Source: Cylindrodendrum hubeiense (lineage: Eukaryota; Ascomycota; Sordariomycetes; Hypocreales; Nectriaceae). Taken from it: DNA of 27,335 nucleotides. Each line of letters opens with the position of its first letter. Within the stretch, counting starts at the first letter, position 1. The stretch covers positions 1 to 27,335 of the forward strand of contig JAANBB010000490.1 in NCBI GenBank assembly GCA_014621425.1. The letters run 5' to 3'. This document shows, piece after piece, positions 20,700-27,335 of the stretch. The notes beneath the pieces are model-generated. The model had not been told where the DNA came from and ran no database searches. It worked only from the letters and a program-made list of their open reading frames with translations. The translations under genes were made by a program, and so were the position numbers.

Positions 20700-21600
20700 T
20701 TCTTTTAATTACCTTTCTTCCATCATAGGCGTTCTTCTTGACAAAACCCTGCTTTACTATGGGCTTCTTGCTGTTCTGCTCTTTGGAACGGCTCAATGCC
20801 GTACCTTGAGAGAACCAATTAATACCAACCCCCTCACCATCTAGAACGGTGCGTTGTACTGCCCACACACATAGCCGCTCCGAGCATATTGCTAATTGTT
20901 TTCTAGTGAGGAATAAAAATTCGACTGCCGTGCCACCCCGAAGGAAGGCCTCTATTCCAGGGGGTCAAAGACGATGAAGCTTCAATCGGAGTTCTCCCGT
21001 ACACGCGGGAGATGGTCGAAGATGGGAACGCAGCCTACAAAAACTGCACTGATTGCAAGCCTGATGGCAAGGAAGCTTTATGAATCACCCGCAACAAAAA
21101 TTTGACCAAGCGTGCATCGGTACAGCAATCACCGCCTGTTATCACTTGAGACTCGAGCACTAACAAGCCTACAGGGTAAAATCACCGACTTCTACAAAAA
21201 TGCCACTGTCAAAATCGCAACCGATGAGAGTGGCATGGTAGAATGGAGAACATCTAGCGGGGGTAAACTCCGCGGACGCTCGATCGGCACAAAAGACATA
21301 ACAGGGTTGTACTATTGCCATCATCACTTCCCCATTTTACTGCATTGTGGTGCCCATGTTAGAGCAACAGGCAAAATACACCCGGAGTGTGGATGAAGAA
21401 TCCCGACGGGTCGGAACAACTATCCAAGGATGCTCAGTTCTTAGAAGTTGGCGATCAGCTCCTTTTTTCGGGTATTGGCCCTTTAAAAGCCTTGGAAATA
21501 TCACACAGTTGAACGGGAGCAGCAACTCTGGGCAATACTTTATTGGGATGAAACGGGCAAGCCGATTTCTCGAACAGCATAGAAATCACTGATTCAGTAT
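20700..21600 (+). pseudogene. Possible decayed spliced gene, secreted type
   Basis: Fragments on the plus strand look like the remains of a spliced gene. A hydrophobic leader-like stretch (YGLLAVLLFGTAQC, 20758-20799) has no in-frame ATG and ends at a TAG (20842). An intron-like segment follows (20849-20906, GTGCGT to TTTTCTAG). A 57-codon open segment with a Cys pair (NCTDC) runs from 20910 to 21080. A branch site and acceptor (CTAAC 21160-21164, CTACAG to 21174) precede another open segment (21175-21396), and a further frame carries DAQFLEVGDQLLF (about 21450-21490). The pieces are not in one frame and contain stops. It could be a pseudogene of a secreted protein, or several chance frames. 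Confidence 0.3.
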
Positions 21601-22072
21601 TCAAGATAATGTAATATATGTATGTGGGTGTATCAATTTGCGTGGTACTGTTGCGGTACTGTTGCGGTATTCTTGTGGTATTATTCTGGGACGATGAGAG
21701 TTTGTCTCCTAACGGTCGGTTGCCGGGTTGCCACAGGGCCGTGATAGGCCCACATAATCTGGCGTCTCAGGCAAAAGGTAACGCCAACTCACGTGCCATC
21801 GATTAACGACCAGAGTGGGGCAGTCACGTCACGGTCGAGGACGTCGCGCTTCGCGGTGCGGATCAATTAAAGTCGTGTCGTCCATTTCACCCCTTCCAGA
21901 ATTTGCTTGCAGCATTGCCCCCCAAACCAAAGCCGAAGTCAACAAACAACAATCCATCTCCATTTCACACTTCTTCATGACGGCTTAGCTTCGGCCCTGT
22001 TCTTGTTTCTTCCCTTCCCTTCCCCTTCCTATCTCCTCTTTCCTCAATTTCACAACGTAAGCCGTTCACGCC
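21601..22072 (+). promoter_or_regulatory. POL3 upstream region and leader
   Basis: The 470 bp before the polymerase gene hold an imperfect duplication (GTACTGTTGCG, twice, about 21650-21670) and an E-box-like CACGTG (21790-21795). GACGTC flanked by CG-rich sequence occurs near 21840, followed by a strong C/T tract (about 21985-22050) just before the start codon. A pyrimidine tract of this kind commonly marks fungal transcription start regions. I see no exact ACGCGT cell-cycle box. Confidence 0.5.
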
Positions 22073-25000
22073 ATGGCAAGCGTCATCCTCCCCCAGAAGC
22101 GGGTGCTGGGCGAATCCCTCACCCGCCAGAACCTCACCTCACCCTCTGGCCCTGCCAAGAAGCGCAAAGTCGAGTCCTTCTCCTCCTCGCCTGCCCCCCG
22201 ATTCAACAGTTCCCAGAACAGACCCCATTCGAAGCTGGCCTCCAGCCAACCAAAGAGCACATTCGAGTTGGAGGTCCTCGAGAAGCTGAGCCAGGACATC
22301 TCAGACCTGAAGCGCAACAACACAGAGAAGGACCAGGCTTGGGCGAGACCGCCTGTCGTCGACTTCCTCCCCGAACGTGATAGCCTGTGCTTCCAGTCCA
22401 TCGAGGCCGAGGAGGGCACACTTCATGGCGGCAGGGCCACCGTGAAGCTTTTCGGCGTAAACGATGTGGGAAACTCGGTCATGTTGCATGTGACAGATTT
22501 CAAGCATTACCTTTACCTTGCCGCCCCGATCGGGTTCCAGCCCAAAGACTGTGCCGCATACAAGGCATACCTCGAGACACAGACTGCCCAACACCAACCG
22601 GCAATTCACTCAGTGGCGTTGGCTATGAGGGAGAGCATCTATGGCTTCCAGGGCAACGTTGCCAAGCCATACCTCAAGGTCACGGTCACAGATCCCAAGT
22701 TTATCCCAAAAGTCCGATCAACCATTCAATCTGGTGCTGCAAACTGGAAGGGACTATGGAAGTTGAGAGAAAAGGAGGAAATCGAGACCTATGACAACAT
22801 TCAATACGTCCTAAGGTTCATGGTCGATTGCAAGGTAAGCACTCCATTTGTTATACTTAAATATAAACTCACAATTCAATAGGTCCAGGGCATGTCCTGG
22901 GTAGAGGCACCGGCCAAGACCTTCAAGCTAGTTCCCGACCACCTTCGACAGTCGAATTGCCAGATCGAGGCCGAAACGAGCTATCTCGATCTCATCGCAC
23001 ACAAGCCAGAGGGGGAATGGTCCAAGATGGCACCCCTTCGAATTTTGTCTTTCGATATCGAGTGTGCTGGCCGAAAAGGAATCTTCCCGGAAGCGAACCA
23101 TGACCCGGTCATCCAGATTGCCAACGTTGTCACCAGATACGGAGAGAAGAAGCCATTTGTTCGAAACGTCTTCTGCCTCCAAGACACCAGCTCTATTGTA
23201 GCAACTCAGATCCTGGAGTTTCAAAAGGAGGAGAAGTTGCTCAGCGACTGGCAGAAGTTTGTGATCGATGTTGACCCAGATATCATCACCGGCTACAACA
23301 TTGCGAACTTCGATTTCCCATACCTACTCGACCGAGCACATCACCTCAAAGTCAAGGGATTCGAATACTGGTCTCGCCTCCCCAGTGTTCCCTCCAGGGC
23401 GAAGGAAACCAACTTCTCTAGCAAGCAAATGGGCAACCGAGACACCAAGGCCACCAACATCAATGGCCGCCTGCAGTTGGATCTTCTGCAATTGATTCAG
23501 CGCGATCACCAACTTCGAAGCTACACTCTCAATTCCGTGTCGGCTCACTTCCTGGGCGAACAGAAGGAGGATGTTCACTACACCATGATTACTGAATTAT
23601 TTAACGGTACCCCCGAGTCACGACGACGTCTTGCGCTTTATTGCTTGAAGGATGCGTATCTCCCGCAGAGACTCATGGACAAGCTTTCATGCCTAGAAAA
23701 CTATACCGAAATGGCGAGAGTCACGGGTGTGCCGTTCAACTTCCTGCTATCACGAGGCCAGCAAATCAAGTTCGTCAGTCAGCTGTTTCGAAAGGCGCTC
23801 GAGCAAAAGCTTGTCATTCCCCACATACAAAGCAAACAGTCAGATGATCAATACGAAGGAGCCACCGTCATTGAGCCCACGCGAGGCTACTACGATGTCC
23901 CCATCGCCACGCTCGATTTCGCGTCGCTGTATCCCAGTATCATGCAGGCACACAACCTCTGCTATACCACCCTGTTGATGAACAAGAAGGATATTGAGAT
24001 ATTTGGTCTCAAGAAGGACGAAGATTACATTATCACCCCTAACAATGACATTTTTGTTACCTCGAAGCAAAGGAAAGGATTGCTTGCGCAGATTCTGGAG
24101 GAGTTGCTCTCTGCGCGAAAGCAGGCCAAGCGCGAACTGGCGATTGAAACAGACCCATTCAAAAAGGCTGTGTTGAACGGCCGTCAGCTGGCTTTGAAGA
24201 TCAGCGCCAACAGTGTGTACGGTCTGACGGGTGCCACGACAGGCAAGCTCCCCTGTCTCGCGATTGCGAGTAGTACGACAAGTTTCGGACGACAGATGAT
24301 TGAAAAAACCAAGGACGAGGTGGAGAAGCGATATAACATTGCCAATGGATATTCGCACGACGCCCAAGTCATCTATGGTGACACCGATTCGGTCATGATC
24401 AAGTTTGGCACCAAGGATCTTGCTGAGGCGATGAGACTGGGTGAAGAAGCATCAAAGTTCGTTTCGGAGAAGTTCATCAAGCCGATCAAGCTGGAGTTCG
24501 AGAAGGTGTATTTCCCGTACCTACTCATCAACAAGAAGCGATATGCGGGACTGCACTGGACGAAGCCTGAGAAGTACGACAAGATGGACACGAAAGGTAT
24601 CGAGACGGTGCGACGAGACAATTGCTTGTTGGTGCAGACTGTGATTGAGAAAGTGTTGCGTATGATCTTGATTGACCAAGACGTGCCAGGTGCACAAGAG
24701 TAAGTTCCGATGACGGCCCGAAAGGTTATTGGGGTGCTAACTGCGGCAATCTAGTTATGTCAAGGAGACGATTGCAGATCTGCTGCAAAACAAGGTCGAC
24801 ATGTCGAAATTGGTCATTACAAAAGCGCTCACAAAGGACGATTATGCCGCAAAGCAAGCGCACGTTGAGCTGGCGCATCGGATGAAGAAACGCGACGCGG
24901 GCTCGGCGCCGGGACTCGGTGACCGAGTGGCCTACGTCATGATCCGAGGTGCGGCGGGGGCCAAGAACTTTGAGAAATCGGAGGATCCCATCTACGTGCT

Positions 25001-25496
25001 AGAAAACAACGTACCCATCGATACGCGCTACTATCTGGACAACCAGCTAGCCAAGCCACTGGGGCGCATTTTCGAGCCGATTCTCGGGGAGACTAAGGCA
25101 CGGTCGCTACTGACAGGGGACCACACACGGACGATTTCGGTTGCGGCTCCCACGGTGGGGGGTCTGATGAAGTTCGCCAAGAAGACGCAGACATGCATGG
25201 GTTGCAAGAAGCCATTGACGGGTAAGCAGGAGAAAGAGGGGGCGGTGTGTTCCGACTGCTCGCCGCGTGTCGGGGAGCTGTACAAGAGGACTCTTGATCG
25301 CGTGTCGGACTTGGAGGTACGGTTCGGGCGACTGTGGACCCAGTGCCAGCGGTGCCAGGGGAGCATGCACTGCGAGGTGATCTGCAGCAGTAAGGACTGC
25401 CCGATCTTTTACATGCGAATGAAGGCCAAGAAGGATTTGGAGGATGCGGGCAAGGAGCTGACGCGTTTCGACGCGGACCAAGCGGCCATGTGGTGA
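22073..25496 (+). CDS. POL3: DNA polymerase delta catalytic subunit
   Basis: Replicative B-family polymerase with 3'-5' proofreading; main lagging-strand enzyme in the nucleus. There are three exons: 22073-22834, 22883-24699 and 24755-25496. The introns are 22835-22882 (48 bp, GTAAGC, TAG) and 24700-24754 (55 bp, GTAAGT, CTAAC, TAG). Splicing gives 1106 residues, the usual fungal length. An SV40-like nuclear localisation signal (AKKRKVE) lies near residue 30. Proofreading motifs are Exo I FDIE (Asp312, Glu314), Exo II NFD (Asp398) and Exo III Y...D (Asp511). Polymerase motifs are [10 protein letters not shown] (Asp599), [10 protein letters not shown] and C YGDTDS (Asp754, Asp756). The C-terminus has the CysA zinc module (Cys1007, 1010, 1025, 1028) and the CysB iron-sulfur module (Cys1057, 1060, 1070, 1075). 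All key residues are intact. The start ATG has strong context (CGCCATGGC). Identity is essentially certain. Confidence 0.98.
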
Positions 25497-27335
25497 GAAA
25501 CAGTGCAAGGCGAAGCGAAGAAAAGCGACGGGAAGCGACGACAAGCGAGGAGATGCGAAGCGAGGAGGCGGAGAGGCGGAGAAGGCCGGGGATTCGGGGA
25601 TTCGAATGGAGAAGGGACGGGAGGAGAGCGCAGGCATAATTACAGCAACTGCACAGGCATATCGCAGGCGCAAGGCACAGGCATTGGCAGTGGGAGGATA
25701 TGGGATTTTGATGTTGTCGTTGAATGTACGTAAGGCGTTCCGGCGGGGTTCAGGGATTCCGGGCCAGGGTTCGGCGGCCAGGGGGCGTCGGGTGGAGGGC
25801 GACAGATGCAGGGCCCGACGTCATTGCAGATGGTTTGTCTTTATATTTTACGTATAAGTTTGGCTGGGAGCCAGTAGGAATCTAGGTGTATGAAATGGAA
25901 GAATCACAGCAATCAGGCAAATGAACGACATGTGAAAGTAAGGGACGTTTGCAGCGTGAGTGGCGTCGCGTGTTGACGGGGTTGCGGGGATGCTTTTGGT
26001 GCCGTGGACGTAGTTGGGATGCTCGTGGAATCATGATATGGTAGAGTTGAGGTAAGAAAATGACCATTTTGGGGCAGAGGAGAAAACGGTGAGTAACAAG
26101 GTGGGACGATGCAAGGTGAGTCGGACGTTTTGCCGGGGCAGCGTCGGGACCCCCTTGAATGGCAGAACGGTCGAGGCCTGGGCTGGAGGGATTGCCATGT
26201 GGCGGCGTTAGAATAGAGTGGGCGGACAATGGAGAGATGATGAGCAGACCGACGGTGAGGCATGGTGGCATGGCGGCATGGGGGGAGAGAGGCTGTGGTG
26301 AGGCGGTCGGCACGGAGGATAATTACTACGTAAACGGAGCAGACATGGAGCAAGCGGAGTGGGTAAAGCCGGGACGGAGGGGGAACAGAAGGGGAGAGGA
26401 GCGGGAGGAATCGGAATCAGGGGCAGTGGAGAGCGATGCCGGGTTGGGATGCGAGACATACGCGGGTGGTCTGTGAGCGTTGGGCATTGAGCGTTAACCA
26501 CGTAGTACACAGGGAAATAAAAATAAAAATGGATCGTGAATAATTCATCGTGGTGGAGGATGGCCAGGGGCAAGGCAAGGGGGATATGGCCGATGGGTGG
26601 ATGCGGGGGTTGAAGTAGTGACCGAAGATGGGAGGCGGATCCGAGAGACGACAAGAGAGAGCGAGAGAGCGAGAGAGCGAGAGAGCGAGAGAGAGAGAGA
26701 GAGAGAGAGCGACACTTACTACGCAGTACAGACGCGCTCACAGGAGAGTGGCTGCTTACCGGAGACGAAACTGGGGCGCTGATTGATAATGATGATAATT
26801 GTTACTCCGGGCATATTAGGCACACCCGCCAAAGGGAAAAAAGACTCTTTTGGGCGTGATGGATGCCCGGTATAGGAGCCTTTAGCCGCCCGACTCAGCT
26901 CAGCGCAGTTCTCTGTCCCGTCCTTCACCGAAGAAAGTCCATCGGTGGAGTTGCATGTCCGGGTGGCCACCCAACGTCGAGGATGGGGATGTGGGCTAGA
27001 CAGATTTTTTAGTCTCGGGCGAGAACAGCACCGAAAACGCGACAAGGCGACACCTGGGGCCTTTGGAAACGTAACGACAGTCGGAATCGGTCCGGTCAGA
27101 GAAAGCGGCCATGACAAAGAGAACCACCACGACTCGTCCCAAAATACTAGGTGCCTACCGCGCGTAGGGGCGGTGTTCGAGCCAACCGCGCGAGCATGGA
27201 TGCGTTCGCCGTCGGTGGTGAGACCAGTGAGAGAGAGTCAATAGGAAACAAGAGACAACGAGAGACAACAAGAGACACACAGACACAGACGCCGGAGGGG
27301 TCTTGCCCCGGATTCATCATGGATCACAACCCATG
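25497..27335. other. Right-hand intergenic region
   Basis: About 1.8 kb follows the POL3 stop. The first 80 bases carry a degenerate AAGCGA repeat (about five copies, 25505-25565). The sequence is then G/A-rich on the plus strand, with small open frames that are low complexity in both directions. The last 100 bases are A/C-rich, like a fungal leader, and an ATG at 27319 in good context (CATCATGGA) may begin a gene that continues past the window edge. Nothing here supports a complete gene. Confidence 0.5.
26652..26711. repeat. GA-rich microsatellite
   Basis: Four to five GAGAGAGC units pass into an uninterrupted GA dinucleotide run and end at GAGAGC. It is a simple purine/pyrimidine asymmetric tract in intergenic DNA, the kind that can vary in length between strains. 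Confidence 0.9.

Noticed and set aside
26208..26741. 177-codon minus-strand frame through the GA microsatellite
   Set aside because: It is a translation of simple repeat and C/T-rich DNA (Ser/Leu/Arg and Pro runs), not a protein.
27165..27195. tRNA B-box-like GTTCGAGCC
   Set aside because: The flanking bases do not form a proper T-stem and there is no A-box or anticodon arm upstream.

Overview
The window looks like a piece of a filamentous ascomycete nuclear genome, most likely Sordariomycetes and possibly Hypocreales. The reasons are short introns (48-63 bp) with GT donors, CTAAC/CTGAC-like branch sites and CAG/TAG acceptors, C-ending codon preference, pyrimidine-rich leaders, wide intergenic spaces, and fungal gene families such as a Zn2Cys6 regulator and Vps1. 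I ran no database search; family names rest on motifs readable in the translations.

Layout. At the left edge is a 5'-truncated dynamin-like GTPase gene (VPS1, + strand, exons 56-2126). It converges on a two-exon Zn2Cys6 transcription factor gene (3071-5465, - strand). Next comes about 5.7 kb without a convincing gene (5466-11150). That stretch holds short tandem repeats upstream of the transcription factor, a near-perfect TACGGAGTAC-type palindrome and an abrupt AT-rich patch. A small two-helix membrane protein (11151-11699, +) and a rhomboid protease with intact Ser/His residues (14172-15901, +) follow, separated by 2.5 kb containing two ambiguous bases. Then come two divergently transcribed secreted proteins: a 583-residue Cys-rich protein (17241-18992, -) and a 127-residue six-cysteine protein (19535-19918, +). 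To their right (about 19.95-21.6 kb) are what look like decayed coding relics on both strands. The catalytic subunit of DNA polymerase delta (POL3, 22073-25496, +, three exons) is complete. The last 1.8 kb is purine-rich, repeat-containing and has no supported gene.

The window therefore mixes housekeeping genes (vacuolar/endosomal membrane fission, intramembrane proteolysis, replication) with a lineage-specific island at about 17.2-21.6 kb. The island is the part most likely to hold something undescribed. The housekeeping genes show no sign of being an operon or functional cluster.
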